From: Isoptericola peretonis | GTDB lineage: Bacteria; Actinomycetota; Actinomycetes; Actinomycetales; Cellulomonadaceae | NCBI GenBank assembly: GCA_023241745.1 | Contig: JALQCY010000004.1 | Span: forward strand, 62,001-126,000 | Direction: 5' to 3' | Length of the DNA stretch: 64,000 nucleotides | In this document: positions 41,649-50,551 of the stretch, one piece after another | Layout of the letters: every line of letters begins with the position of its first letter | Numbering within the stretch: the stretch's first letter is position 1 | Program-made: the position numbers and the translations under genes | Notes under the pieces: model-generated | Seen by the model: only the letters and a program-made list of their open reading frames with translations | Told to the model about the DNA's origin: nothing | Databases searched by the model: none

Positions 41649-42622
41649 GCGCCGTCATCGCCGCGAAGACCGCGGCGCCGGAGACGGCGACCAGCAAGGT
41701 CGCGCCTCCGCGCCCGCCCCGCAAGCGCGCCTCCGCGCTGTGGAAGCACAAGGCCCTGTACCTCATGGCCGTGCCGGGGATCCTGTACTTCCTCGTCTTC
41801 AAGTACGCGCCCATGGGCGGGCTGGTCATCGCCTTCCAGGACTACATGCCGTTCCTCGGCATCGGCGGCAGCCCGTGGGTCGGGTTCGACCACTTCGTGC
41901 GGTTCTTCACCGAGGACACCTTCGTGGTGCTCCTGCGCAACACCGTGGTGATCTCGCTCCTGCTGCTGGTCTTCTCGTTCCCGGTGCCGATCATCCTGGC
42001 GCTGCTGCTCAACGAGGTGCGCACCAAGGTCTTCCAGCGCAGCGTGCAGACGGTCATCTACCTGCCCCACTTCATGTCGTGGGTCATCGTCGCGTCGATC
42101 TTCTACGTGCTGCTGTCCACCGACGGCGGGGCGGTCAACAACCTCATCGTCGAGTGGGGCGGAGAGCCGATCCCGTTCCTCACCGACCCCGACTGGCTGC
42201 GGCCGCTGTACGTGGGCCAGGAGATCTGGAAGGGCGCGGGCTGGGGCACGATCGTCTACCTCGCGGCGATGACGGCGGTCGACACGCAGCTCTACGAGGC
42301 GGCGGAGCTCGACGGCGCGAACCGCCTGCGCCAGACCTGGCACATCACGCTCCCCGCGATCCGACCCACCATCATCGTGATGTTCATCCTCGCCATCGGC
42401 GACTTCCTGGAGCTCGGCTTCGAGCACATGTTCCTGGTGATGAACTCGCTGAACCGCTCGGTGGGCGACATCTTCGACACCTACGTCTACACGACGGGCA
42501 TCGAGAACGGGCAGCTGAGCTACGCGGCCGCCGTCGGGCTCTTCAAGGGCCTGGTCGGGCTGATCCTCGTCATCATGGCCAACCGCCTCGCGAAGCGGTT
42601 CGGCGAAGAGGGCGTCTACTGA
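41645..42622 (+). CDS. Carbohydrate ABC transporter permease, LplB type
   Basis: A 325-residue permease. The N-terminal 40 residues are cytoplasmic and basic, then six helices (LYLMAVPGILYFLVF, VVLLRNTVVISLLLLVFSFP and others). LNEVRTKVFQRSVQTVIYLP and the EAA loop YEAAELDGANRLRQTWHITL are characteristic of LplB/UgpA-type subunits that import oligosaccharides from plant polymers. The stop overlaps the DUF624 start by one base (TGATG). Its LplC-type partner is at 46691; no ATPase gene is in the locus, so a shared MsmK-like ATPase must serve it. Confidence 0.9.
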   Translation: MSAVIAAKTAAPETATSKVAPPRPPRKRASALWKHKALYLMAVPGILYFLVFKYAPMGGLVIAFQDYMPFLGIGGSPWVGFDHFVRFFTEDTFVVLLRNTVVISLLLLVFSFPVPIILALLLNEVRTKVFQRSVQTVIYLPHFMSWVIVASIFYVLLSTDGGAVNNLIVEWGGEPIPFLTDPDWLRPLYVGQEIWKGAGWGTIVYLAAMTAVDTQLYEAAELDGANRLRQTWHITLPAIRPTIIVMFILAIGDFLELGFEHMFLVMNSLNRSVGDIFDTYVYTTGIENGQLSYAAAVGLFKGLVGLILVIMANRLAKRFGEEGVY

Positions 42623-43293
42623 TGTTCTCCTTCGAGGGCTTCGTCAGGATCAACACGTTCTTGACCGGCGCCTACCGTCTCGCATACCTCAACCTGCTCT
42701 GGATGGCGACGACCGTGCTCGGCCTCGGCCTGATCGGGGTCGGTCCCGCGTCCTACGCGGTCGCGCGGTACGTGGACGGCTGGTTCCGCCGGGGCGAGAC
42801 GCCGCCCGTCACCCGCTCCTTCGTGGACGGCGTGCGCGAGCAGCCGTGGCGCTCGATGGTCGTCAGCTGGATCCTGCTCGGCGCCGGCGCGGTGATCCTC
42901 ACCAACGTGTTCCGCGGCCCGAGCTGGACCGTGCAGGCGCTCAACGTCGTGGCGCTCGTCGTCCTCGGCGTCGCGGCCGCCTACGTCTACCCGGTGATGG
43001 TCGCGACCGAGGCCGCGCCCGTCGGCCGGCAGCTCGCGAGCGCCCTGCTCATCGGGTTCGGCTCGCTGCACTGGACGATCCTCGGCGCCACCGCCGTGGG
43101 TCTGACCGGGTGGCTGCTGTGGCAGTACGCGCTGCCCCTGGTGGCGCTGTTCGGGGTGGGCGTGCCGGCCTGTGCGGTCGGCGTCGTCACCCGCATCGTC
43201 TTTCGTCCCCTGGCGCAGGACCCGGATCAGCCGGGTTCCCGCGCGCTTCACCGCAGTTCCATCGGCGCGCCTGTGACGGAGCAGGTCGCATGA
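42622..43293 (+). CDS. DUF624 (YesL-type) membrane protein
   Basis: A 223-residue protein with about five hydrophobic segments (LAYLNLLWMATTVLGLGLIG, VVSWILLGAGAVILTNVF, VVALVVLGVAAAYVYPV, GVTGWLLWQ-like and VALFGVGVPACAVGVV). The GPASYAVARYVDGWFRRGE segment is the DUF624 signature. YesL-like proteins accompany LplB/LplC/LipO transporters for pectin-derived sugars; their role is unknown. Coupled to genes on both sides by 1-nt and 4-nt overlaps. Confidence 0.85.
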   Translation: MFSFEGFVRINTFLTGAYRLAYLNLLWMATTVLGLGLIGVGPASYAVARYVDGWFRRGETPPVTRSFVDGVREQPWRSMVVSWILLGAGAVILTNVFRGPSWTVQALNVVALVVLGVAAAYVYPVMVATEAAPVGRQLASALLIGFGSLHWTILGATAVGLTGWLLWQYALPLVALFGVGVPACAVGVVTRIVFRPLAQDPDQPGSRALHRSSIGAPVTEQVA

Positions 43294-43310
43294 GAAAGAG
43301 GAGTGACCCC

Positions 43311-44819
43311 ATGAGGAGAGGCATGTTCGTCAAGGGCGCGGCGACGGCGGCAGTGGCCGCGCTCGCCCTGACCGCCTGCGGCAACAGTGGTTCCGGCGAG
43401 GAGGCCGAGGCCGACACCGGTCCGGTCACCTGGATGGCGATGCTCCACACGCCGACGACGCCCGAGAAGGACGGCGTCATCGAGACGGCGCTCGAGGAGC
43501 ACACCGGCCAGAAGTTCGACATGCAGTGGGTGCCGGACGCCTCGAAGGAGGAGAAGATCAACTCGGCGCTCGCGTCCGGCTCGCTGGCCGACATCGTGTC
43601 CCTCACGGTGACCGACAGCACGCAGGTGCGCCAGGCGCTCGGCTCCGGACAGTTCTGGGACGTCGAGAAGTACCTGGCCGACTACCCGAACCTCTCGAAG
43701 ATCGACCCCGACACGGTCGAGGCGGCCAAGCTGGACGGCAAGCTGTACGGCGTCCCGTTCCAGAAGATCAAGGCCCGCTACGGCGTGCTGGTGCGCCAGG
43801 ACTGGCTGGACAACCTGGGGCTGGAGACGCCGCACACGATCGAGGACCTCACCAAGGTGGCCGAGGCGTTCGCCACCAAGGACCCCGACGGCAACGGCAA
43901 GGACGACACCACCGGCTTCATCGACCGCGAGGAGAGCTTCCTGGTCGGGTTCCGGTCGCTGACCGGGTACTTCGGCGCCGGCGACAAGTTCGAGGTCACC
44001 GACGACGGCCAGGTCGTCCCCGCGTTCACCACCGACGCCTTCAAGCAGGCGATGGAGTGGTACCGCGGCGTCTACGAGAAGGGCGGCGTGAACCAGGAGT
44101 TCGTCACCGTCCAGAAGCAGAACCAGCAGGACGCGATCGCGCAGGGCAAGGGCGGCATCGTCGTCACGGGCCTGTTCGAGGCGAAGAACTACCTGGCCCT
44201 CGCGGAGAGCGCCGACCCGAAGACGCCCATGAAGTGGGCGCTCGTCAACGACATGCGCACCGCCGACGTGGAGCACCGCATCCTCACGGACACCGGCGGC
44301 GGCATGGGCGGCTGGCTCGCGTTCCCCAAGACCGAGGTGAAGTCCGAGGCCGAGCTGGAGAAGATCCTCACGTTCGTCGACAAGCTGATGGACGAGGAGG
44401 CGTTCGCCCTCATGACCAACGGCGTCGAGGGCACGCACTACGAGATCGACGGCGACGGCGTCGTCACGATCACCGACCAGACCTCCTGGGAGCAGGAGGT
44501 GCAGCCGTTCTCGTCGTCGCGCCCGTCCGAGAAGGTCGTGACGTACAAGAGCTCCACGCCATACGTCGACGAGGCCAACGAGCTGATGAAGGAGAACGAG
44601 GAGTTCGTCGTCATCAACCCGGCGCAGTCGCTGTCCTCGGACACGTTCGACCGGCAGTGGTCGACCATCGAGCAGCAGGTGAACGACGCGTACAACCAGT
44701 ACATCACCGGGCAGATCGAGATGGCCGACTACGAGGCCGTCATCGAGGGCCTGCGCGGCCAGGGCCTCGACGCGATCATCGAGGAGTACACCGCGGCGTA
44801 CGCCAAGGTGAACGGCTGA
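43311..44819 (+). CDS. Extracellular solute-binding lipoprotein, LipO/LplA type
   Basis: A 502-residue family-1 carbohydrate-binding protein. The signal (RRGMFVKGAATAAVAALALT) ends in the lipobox LTACGN. The mature protein shows EEHTGQKFDMQWVPDASKEE, NSALASGSLADIVSLT, KLYGVPFQKIKARYGVLVRQ, and DPDGNGKDDTTGF, the calcium-binding-like D-x-D-x-N-x-x-D loop common in this group. ATG 43311 is chosen because AGAGGAG lies 7 nt upstream; an in-frame ATG at 43290 overlaps the previous stop. It presents oligosaccharide to the LplB/LplC permeases. Confidence 0.9.
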   Translation: MRRGMFVKGAATAAVAALALTACGNSGSGEEAEADTGPVTWMAMLHTPTTPEKDGVIETALEEHTGQKFDMQWVPDASKEEKINSALASGSLADIVSLTVTDSTQVRQALGSGQFWDVEKYLADYPNLSKIDPDTVEAAKLDGKLYGVPFQKIKARYGVLVRQDWLDNLGLETPHTIEDLTKVAEAFATKDPDGNGKDDTTGFIDREESFLVGFRSLTGYFGAGDKFEVTDDGQVVPAFTTDAFKQAMEWYRGVYEKGGVNQEFVTVQKQNQQDAIAQGKGGIVVTGLFEAKNYLALAESADPKTPMKWALVNDMRTADVEHRILTDTGGGMGGWLAFPKTEVKSEAELEKILTFVDKLMDEEAFALMTNGVEGTHYEIDGDGVVTITDQTSWEQEVQPFSSSRPSEKVVTYKSSTPYVDEANELMKENEEFVVINPAQSLSSDTFDRQWSTIEQQVNDAYNQYITGQIEMADYEAVIEGLRGQGLDAIIEEYTAAYAKVNG

Positions 44820-44832
44820 CCATCCCCCCGAC

Positions 44833-44892
44833 GTGGTGAGCGGGCGTCCGGCCCTGTTCCGGCCGGAAGGGGGCCGGACGCCCGCTCACCAC
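44833..44892. repeat. Long palindromic repeat, subfamily B-like (copy 3)
   Basis: Perfect 22-bp arms (44833-44854, 44871-44892); the centre TTCCGGCCGGAA is itself palindromic. Begins GTGGTGAGCGGGCGTCCGGC, a G/C-shifted variant of the subfamily B arm. It lies inside the sugar operon, 13 bp after the binding-protein stop and 25 bp before the GH28 start. Confidence 0.85.
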
Positions 44893-44917
44893 ACTCGCGC
44901 ACGACCGAGAGGCGACA

Positions 44918-46198
44918 GTGCACACCCTCGACGAGACCCTGGCCACGACCACGCTCCAGGCGGCGATCGACGACGCCGCGGCTGCCGGCGGCGGCACCGT
45001 CGTGGTGCCCGCCGGGACGCACCGCACCGGCGCGCTGCGCCTGCGCTCGCACGTCGAGCTGCACCTCGAGGCGGGCGCGGTGCTCCAGTTCGTGCCCGAC
45101 CCGCGCCTGTACCCGGCGGTCGAGGCCCGCTGGGAGGGCGCTCCGGCGACCATCCACTCCCCGTGCCTGTACGCCGCCGGCGAGACCGACGTCGCGATCA
45201 CCGGGTTCGGCACGATCGACGGCGGCGGCGCCCCCTGGTGGGACACGTTCCGCCACGACCGGGCGTCCCTCGAGCACCCGCGGCCCACCCTGGTCGGGCT
45301 GCACGACTGCACCCGGGTGACGATCCGTGACGTGCGCCTGACCAACTCCCCGAGCTGGACGGTGCACCCTCTGCGGTGCGACGGCGTCACGATCACGAAC
45401 GTCGTGATCGTGAACCCGCCCGACTCGCCCAACACGGACGGCATCGACCCCGAGTCGTGCCGCAACGTGCGGATCAGCGACTGCCACATCGACGTCGGCG
45501 ACGACTGCGTGGTCATCAAGGCGGGCACGGAGCGCGACCCCGAGCGCATTCCCTGCGAGAACATCGCGATCACCAACTGCACGATGGTGCACGGCCACGG
45601 CGGCGTCGTCATCGGCTCGGAGATGAGCGGCGGCGTGCGTGACGTGGTCATCAGCAACTGCGTCTTCGAGGGCACCGACCGCGGCATCCGCATCAAGGCC
45701 CGGCGCGGGCGCGGCGGGGTGGTCGAGGACGTCCGGGTGACGAACGTGGTGATGCGCGGCGTGATGACGCCGTTCGTCATCAACCCCTTCTACTTCTGCG
45801 GCCCGGACGGCAAGGAGCCGCACGTGGCCGACCGGAACCCGCACCCGGTGGGCGAGACGACGCCCGTCTTCCGGCGCATCCACCTGTCGCACATCACCGC
45901 CCGGGACGTGCACGCGTCCGCCGGGCACCTGTACGGCCTGCCCGAGCAGCCGCTGACCGACGTCACCCTCGACGACGTCACGGTGTCCTTCGCCGCCGAC
46001 GCCGTCGCCGGGTACCCGGCGATGGCCGACGGCGTGCCGCTCATGCGGCGGGCCGGGTTCCACCTCGGCTTCGTCGCCGACTCGGAGCTCTCCCGCGTGC
46101 GCGTGGACGGCTGTGACGGCCCGGGCGTCGTCGTCGAGGAGAGCCCCACGCTGCGGCTGACGGGGGTGAGGGTCGATGGTGAGCGCCTCGACGCGTGA
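44918..46198 (+). CDS. Glycoside hydrolase family 28 (polygalacturonase-like)
   Basis: A 426-residue right-handed beta-helix enzyme that cleaves galacturonic-acid linkages in pectin. All GH28 motifs are visible: SPNTDGIDPES (first Asp), DVGDDCVVIKAG (Asp pair), VHGHGGVVIGSEMSGGV (His) and RGIRIKARRGRGG (R-I-K). There is no signal peptide, so it acts inside the cell on imported oligogalacturonides, as exo-acting family members do. GTG 44918 follows GAGAGG by 6 nt. Its 3' end overlaps the next gene by 23 nt. Confidence 0.93.
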   Translation: MHTLDETLATTTLQAAIDDAAAAGGGTVVVPAGTHRTGALRLRSHVELHLEAGAVLQFVPDPRLYPAVEARWEGAPATIHSPCLYAAGETDVAITGFGTIDGGGAPWWDTFRHDRASLEHPRPTLVGLHDCTRVTIRDVRLTNSPSWTVHPLRCDGVTITNVVIVNPPDSPNTDGIDPESCRNVRISDCHIDVGDDCVVIKAGTERDPERIPCENIAITNCTMVHGHGGVVIGSEMSGGVRDVVISNCVFEGTDRGIRIKARRGRGGVVEDVRVTNVVMRGVMTPFVINPFYFCGPDGKEPHVADRNPHPVGETTPVFRRIHLSHITARDVHASAGHLYGLPEQPLTDVTLDDVTVSFAADAVAGYPAMADGVPLMRRAGFHLGFVADSELSRVRVDGCDGPGVVVEESPTLRLTGVRVDGERLDA

Positions 46199-46694
46199 GG
46201 ACGTGCGGGCGGTCACGCCGGACGCCGGCCCGGCGCCGACGATCCGTCGCACCGCCGAGACCTGCCTGGCCGTCGCCGGCATGGTGGCGTCGGCGATCTT
46301 TCTCGGCGGCTACGCGCTGGTGCTGAACCGGGTCGACGAGCAGACGTTCCTCGACGACCTCTACCCGGCCATGGCGGACGCGGGCATCGCGGTCGCGTCG
46401 GCGGACGCCTACGACGCCGCGCGCACTCTGGCCGCGTGGTTCGGCCTCACGCTCGTGGCGGTGCTGCTGGTCGCCGCGGCCGGGATCTACGTGGCGCACC
46501 GCCGTCCGGCCCGCCGGACCACGGGCTGGTGGTTCCTCGCGGCCGGTCTCGCGTGCCTGTTCGGGAGCCAGCTCGTGCTGTACCCGATCGCCTTCCTCTT
46601 CTTCCTCTCCGCCGGGCTCTTTGCCCTGCGGAAGCCCGACACGACCGTCGGCCAGACCCCCGACCCCACGTCCGAGACCGGGAGCACCTCATGA
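46176..46694 (+). CDS. DUF4064-like small membrane protein
   Basis: A 172-residue protein with four hydrophobic helices: CLAVAGMVASAIFLGGYALV, LTLVAVLLVAAAGIYVA, WWFLAAGLACLFGSQLVL and PIAFLFFLSAGLFAL. The RRTAETCLAVAG start and overall layout suit DUF4064, though the match is by eye. Between helices 1 and 2 is an external loop of about 45 residues. Overlaps GH28 upstream (23 nt) and the LplC-type permease downstream (4 nt, ATGA), so it is embedded in the sugar operon. Function unknown. Confidence 0.7.
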   Translation: MVSASTREDVRAVTPDAGPAPTIRRTAETCLAVAGMVASAIFLGGYALVLNRVDEQTFLDDLYPAMADAGIAVASADAYDAARTLAAWFGLTLVAVLLVAAAGIYVAHRRPARRTTGWWFLAAGLACLFGSQLVLYPIAFLFFLSAGLFALRKPDTTVGQTPDPTSETGSTS

Positions 46695-47611
46695 GCAAGA
46701 CCCTCGCAGCGCCGCGAGCCACCACCCGGGAGGAGGGTCGGATGCACCGGCCCACCACGGGGATGCGCGTCTTCCGGGTGGTGAACGTCATCGTCCTGAG
46801 CGGCTTCGCGCTGATCTGCGTGCTGCCGTTCATCAACGTGCTCGGCAGCTCCCTCGCGACGCCGGGCGAGCTCGCGACGCGGCCCTTCGTGCTGATCCCG
46901 CAGACGTTCACGCTGGACGCCTACCGGTACATCCTGTCGACGTCGACGATCTTCCGGGCGATGGGCGTGTCGGTGTTCGTCACCCTGGTGGGGACGTTCG
47001 TGAGCCTCCTGCTCACGTCCCTCATGGCGTACGCCCTGTCGAAGCGCTACCTGCGCGGGCGCCGGGTGATCAACTTCCTCGTGGTGTTCACGATCCTGTT
47101 CAGCGGCGGCATGATCCCCACGTTCATCGTGGTCAACAGCCTCGGCCTCATCGACTCGCTGTGGTCGCTGATCCTGCCGGTGGCGATCAACGCCTTCAAC
47201 TTCGTCATCATGCGCAGCTTCTTCCAGGGCATCCCGGACAGCCTCGAGGAGGCCGCCCGCATCGACGGCTGCTCCGACCTCGGCGTCTTCCTGCGCATCG
47301 TGCTGCCGCTGTCGCTCGCGTCGATCGCCACGATCGGCCTCTTCTACGCCGTGTACTACTGGAACACGTACCAGGCCGCGATCCTCTACATCAACGACTC
47401 CACCAAGTGGCCGATCCAGGTGCTGCTGCGCCAGATCGTCATCGTCGCGAGCGGCATGAACGCCGACGAGAACGCGGTGGACGTCGTGCCGCCCGCGCAG
47501 TCCGTCAAGATGGCGGTCATCTTCGTCGCGACGCTGCCGATGCTGATCGTCTACCCGTTCGTCCAGCGCTTCTTCGTCAAGGGCGCGCTGATCGGGTCGG
47601 TCAAGGGCTGA
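46691..47611 (+). CDS. Carbohydrate ABC transporter permease, LplC type
   Basis: A 306-residue permease, the partner of the LplB-type subunit. Six helices include VIVLSGFALICVLPFINVLG and FVTLVGTFVSLLLTSLMAYA. The LplC-specific blocks VFTILFSGGMIPTFIVVNSL and ILYINDSTKWPIQVLLRQIV are present, and the EAA loop is LEEAARIDGCSDLGVFLRIV. It ends the operon, and a hairpin shared with the convergent serine hydrolase follows. Confidence 0.9.
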   Translation: MSKTLAAPRATTREEGRMHRPTTGMRVFRVVNVIVLSGFALICVLPFINVLGSSLATPGELATRPFVLIPQTFTLDAYRYILSTSTIFRAMGVSVFVTLVGTFVSLLLTSLMAYALSKRYLRGRRVINFLVVFTILFSGGMIPTFIVVNSLGLIDSLWSLILPVAINAFNFVIMRSFFQGIPDSLEEAARIDGCSDLGVFLRIVLPLSLASIATIGLFYAVYYWNTYQAAILYINDSTKWPIQVLLRQIVIVASGMNADENAVDVVPPAQSVKMAVIFVATLPMLIVYPFVQRFFVKGALIGSVKG

Positions 47612-47624
47612 CCCGCCCGGCCGG

Positions 47625-47648
47625 GCGCCCGCCTCAGGGGGCGGGCGC
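47625..47648. terminator. Hairpin between LplC-type gene and serine hydrolase gene
   Basis: GCGCCCGCC (47625-47633) pairs with GGCGGGCGC (47640-47648), with a 6-nt loop. The right arm overlaps the last codons of the convergent hydrolase gene. Confidence 0.55.
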
Positions 47649-49007
47649 GTAGGCGGCGTGGAAGGACCAGCGCGGGTCGAGCGTCTCGCCGAAGCCCTGG
47701 GACTGGACCGCGAGGGTGCCGTCGTCGGTGAGCACGAGCCGGAGCCGTAGCGTGGCCAGCTCGTCGCCGTGGGTGCCGCACCGCACGTCGAGCGTCCCCG
47801 GGCCGGACCAGCCTGCGGTCACGACGGCGGGCTCCGCCCCGACGCTGGTGACGTGCGGGCCGGACGTGTCGAGCTCGAGCGACCATCCGTCCGTCGAGGC
47901 GATCACACCGCCGCCCGCCGTGACGTCGACGTCGAGGCCGGCGGGCCCGGCGCCGGGCGTGCGGCTCACCCACCGGCCGCCGAGCGTGCGGGCGTGCCGG
48001 TCGTCGTGGGCAGGGCTCGGCCACCCGAGCTCGACGGGGGCGGGCCCGACGGCGGGCTCGGCAGCCGGCTCGAGGGCCGGTGCGACGAGGTGGTCCAGGA
48101 CGAGGTCGAGGAGCTTCTGGTCACCGCTCGCCGCCGCCTGCGAGTCCGCGGTGACGACCACCGAGACCTGGCGGTCGGGGTGGACCCAGACGATCTGGCC
48201 GCCCAGCCCGAACATGAGCCAGCCGCCGACGGGCGGCAGCCACAGCTGGTAGCCGTACGCGGCACGGAACGGGCCGCCCCAGGTCTGCGTCGCGGGGTCG
48301 GACCGCGGCGACGTCGCGGCGGCGAGGTAGTCGGCGGGCAGCAGCCTGGCGCCGTCGTGCACGCCGTCCGCCAGCAGCAGCCGAGCCAGCCGGCCCAGGT
48401 CGTCGGGCGTGCAGATCAGGCCGGAGCCGCCGTGGCTGAAGCCGTCGGGGCCGCGCAGGAAGCGGAATCCGGCGCTGACGCCGATCGGGTCCAGCACCCG
48501 GGGGCGCAGGTAGTCGGCGAGCGAGCCGCCGGTCAGCCGCTCGACGAGCGCCGCCAGGGTGTACGCGGCGCTCGTGTCGTACGTGAAGAGCGCGCCCGGC
48601 GGGTGCGTGGGCGGCACCCGGAAGTACGACTCCAGCCAGCCGCCCTCGCGCACCTTGTAGGTGGTGGACCGGTGCGGGCCCACCATGGCGAGCATGTGCC
48701 GCAGCGTCGTGGCCCGGAGCCACGGGTGCACGGCTCCGTCGACAGCTCCGTCGACAAGGTCGGGGAAGTGGTCGACGACGGGGTCGTCGAGGCCCAGTGC
48801 CCCCTCGTCGGCGAGCAGGCCGACGGCCAGCCCCGTCACGGACTTCGAGACCGAGTACATCCGCTGCGGCACGTGGTGTCCGAGCGGGGCGCAGGCCGCG
48901 CTGGCCACGACGTCCCCGCCGACCGTGACCGCGACGGTGTGCAGGGCGACGTCCAGCTCATGGGCCCGCGCGACGAGCGTCGCCAGGCCGTCCGCGAGGG
49001 TGGGCAC
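47634..49007 (-). CDS. Serine hydrolase, beta-lactamase/class C (PF00144) family
   Basis: A 457-residue cytoplasmic protein. The nucleophile motif S-x-x-K is in RMYSVSKSVTGLAVGLL (about residue 53); YDTSAAYTLAALVERL is the Tyr motif; and GLGGQIVWVHPDRQVSVVV replaces the HGG box. A C-terminal beta-rich domain (residues about 340-457) follows. Its position between pectin-sugar and xylose genes suggests an esterase removing acetyl or other acyl groups from sugars, but this is inference. It lies 4 nt after the xylB stop, so it is probably cotranscribed with xylAB. Confidence 0.85.
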   Translation of the reverse strand: MPTLADGLATLVARAHELDVALHTVAVTVGGDVVASAACAPLGHHVPQRMYSVSKSVTGLAVGLLADEGALGLDDPVVDHFPDLVDGAVDGAVHPWLRATTLRHMLAMVGPHRSTTYKVREGGWLESYFRVPPTHPPGALFTYDTSAAYTLAALVERLTGGSLADYLRPRVLDPIGVSAGFRFLRGPDGFSHGGSGLICTPDDLGRLARLLLADGVHDGARLLPADYLAAATSPRSDPATQTWGGPFRAAYGYQLWLPPVGGWLMFGLGGQIVWVHPDRQVSVVVTADSQAAASGDQKLLDLVLDHLVAPALEPAAEPAVGPAPVELGWPSPAHDDRHARTLGGRWVSRTPGAGPAGLDVDVTAGGGVIASTDGWSLELDTSGPHVTSVGAEPAVVTAGWSGPGTLDVRCGTHGDELATLRLRLVLTDDGTLAVQSQGFGETLDPRWSFHAAYAPAP

Positions 49008-49011
49008 GGAC

Positions 49012-50496
49012 TCAGACCAGGTCGCGGACCGCGGCGTACTGCTCGCGCACCACGGGCCGCGGGTCGGCGTCGAGGGTGGTGGCGATCGTCGTCGACCACG
49101 CCGGTGCGGGCGCGTCGGCGTCGTCGGCCGCGGCCAGCACCCACGCGGCCTGGCGGGCGGCGCCGTCGGCGACGTACTCGCCGGGCTCGGGCACGCCGAT
49201 GGCCAGCCCGAAGACCTGGGTGGCCACCTGCTGCACCGCGGGGGACTGTGCCGCGCCGCCGATGAGCATGACGCGCTCGATCGGCACGCCCTGGGCCCGC
49301 AGCGCGTCGAGGCCGTCGGCGAGGCCGCACAGCATACCCTCGACGTACGCGCGGGCGAGGTGCTCCCGGGTCGAGGTCGCCAGCCGGATCCCGTGCAGGG
49401 TGCCGGTCGCGTCGGGGCGGTTCGGGGTGCGCTCGCCCTCGAGGTACGGCACCAGGACGAGGCCGTCGGCGCCTGGCGGGGCGGCGAGCGCGAGGTCGGC
49501 GAGCTCGTGCACGTCCACGCCCAGGACGGCGCGGGCGGCGTCGAGCACGCGGGCCGCGTTGAGCGTGACGGCGAGCATCAGGGCGTTGCCCGTGGCGTCG
49601 GCGAAGCCGTTGATGGCGCCCGTGCCGTCGGCCGTGCGCGCCGGCGCCACCGCGGACACGACGCCGGAGGTGCCGATCGAGATCGCGATGTCGCCGGGGG
49701 TCATGCCGAGCGCGAGAGCGGCCGCGGCGTTGTCGCCGGCGCCCGGCCCGAGCAGGGCGCCGCCCTCGACGTCCGCGCCTGCGACGGAGGCGTGCGCGAC
49801 GCCGCCCGACTCCGCCGGGCCGAGCACACGGGGGAGCGCGACGTCGTCGCGCCCCAGGGCGAGCCGCACGAGGTCGGGGCGGTAGGCGCCCTTGCCGCCG
49901 TCCGCCTCGGCGTCGTAGTAGCCGGTGCCGGACGCGTCGGAGCGGTCGGTGACCAGGGCGTCGAGCCTGGGCCCGAGCGGGGACTCGCCCTCGGGCCCGT
50001 ACCCGGCGATGCGCCAGGTCAGCCAGTCGTGGGGCAGCGCGACGGCGGCGACGCGCGCGGCGTTGTCGGGCTCGGCGTCGCGCAGCCAGCGCAGCTTGGT
50101 GACCGTGAGCGACGCGACGAGCACCGATCCGACGGCGTCGGCCCAGGCCTGCGCGCCGGCGTCGCGGTCGCCGTCGCCGAGCTCGTGGATCAGGTCCTCG
50201 GCGGCCGGGGCCGAGCGGGTGTCGTTCCACAGGATCGCGTCGCGGATCACGCGGCCCTCGGAGTCCAGCGCGACGAGCCCGTGCTGCTGCCCGCCGACGG
50301 CGATCGCCGCGACGTCGTCCAGGCCGCCGGCCTCGTGGGACGCGGCGACGAACGCGTCCCACCAGTGCTGCGGGTCGATCGAGGTGCCGTCGGGGTGCTT
50401 GGCGGTGCCGGAGCGGACCAGGCGGCCGGTCTCGGCGTCGCGCACGACGATCTTGCAGGACTGCGTGGACGTGTCCACGCCGGCGACGAGGGGCAT
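49012..50496 (-). CDS. xylB: Xylulokinase
   Basis: Phosphorylates D-xylulose to xylulose 5-phosphate. A 494-residue FGGY kinase: [20 protein letters not shown] at the N-terminus is the ATP/phosphate strand, [17 protein letters not shown] and ILWNDTRS bind the sugar, [15 protein letters not shown] is the second phosphate loop, and [20 protein letters not shown] is the adenosine motif. Active-site Asp is in the [14 protein letters not shown] segment. It is separated from xylA by 55 nt and is part of the leftward xylA-xylB-hydrolase operon. Confidence 0.94.
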   Translation of the reverse strand: MPLVAGVDTSTQSCKIVVRDAETGRLVRSGTAKHPDGTSIDPQHWWDAFVAASHEAGGLDDVAAIAVGGQQHGLVALDSEGRVIRDAILWNDTRSAPAAEDLIHELGDGDRDAGAQAWADAVGSVLVASLTVTKLRWLRDAEPDNAARVAAVALPHDWLTWRIAGYGPEGESPLGPRLDALVTDRSDASGTGYYDAEADGGKGAYRPDLVRLALGRDDVALPRVLGPAESGGVAHASVAGADVEGGALLGPGAGDNAAAALALGMTPGDIAISIGTSGVVSAVAPARTADGTGAINGFADATGNALMLAVTLNAARVLDAARAVLGVDVHELADLALAAPPGADGLVLVPYLEGERTPNRPDATGTLHGIRLATSTREHLARAYVEGMLCGLADGLDALRAQGVPIERVMLIGGAAQSPAVQQVATQVFGLAIGVPEPGEYVADGAARQAAWVLAAADDADAPAPAWSTTIATTLDADPRPVVREQYAAVRDLV

Positions 50497-50551
50497 CGTT
50501 GCTTCCTTCTCAAGCGGGCGGGCGGGCCGGGCTGATGGTGTGGGGCGAGAG

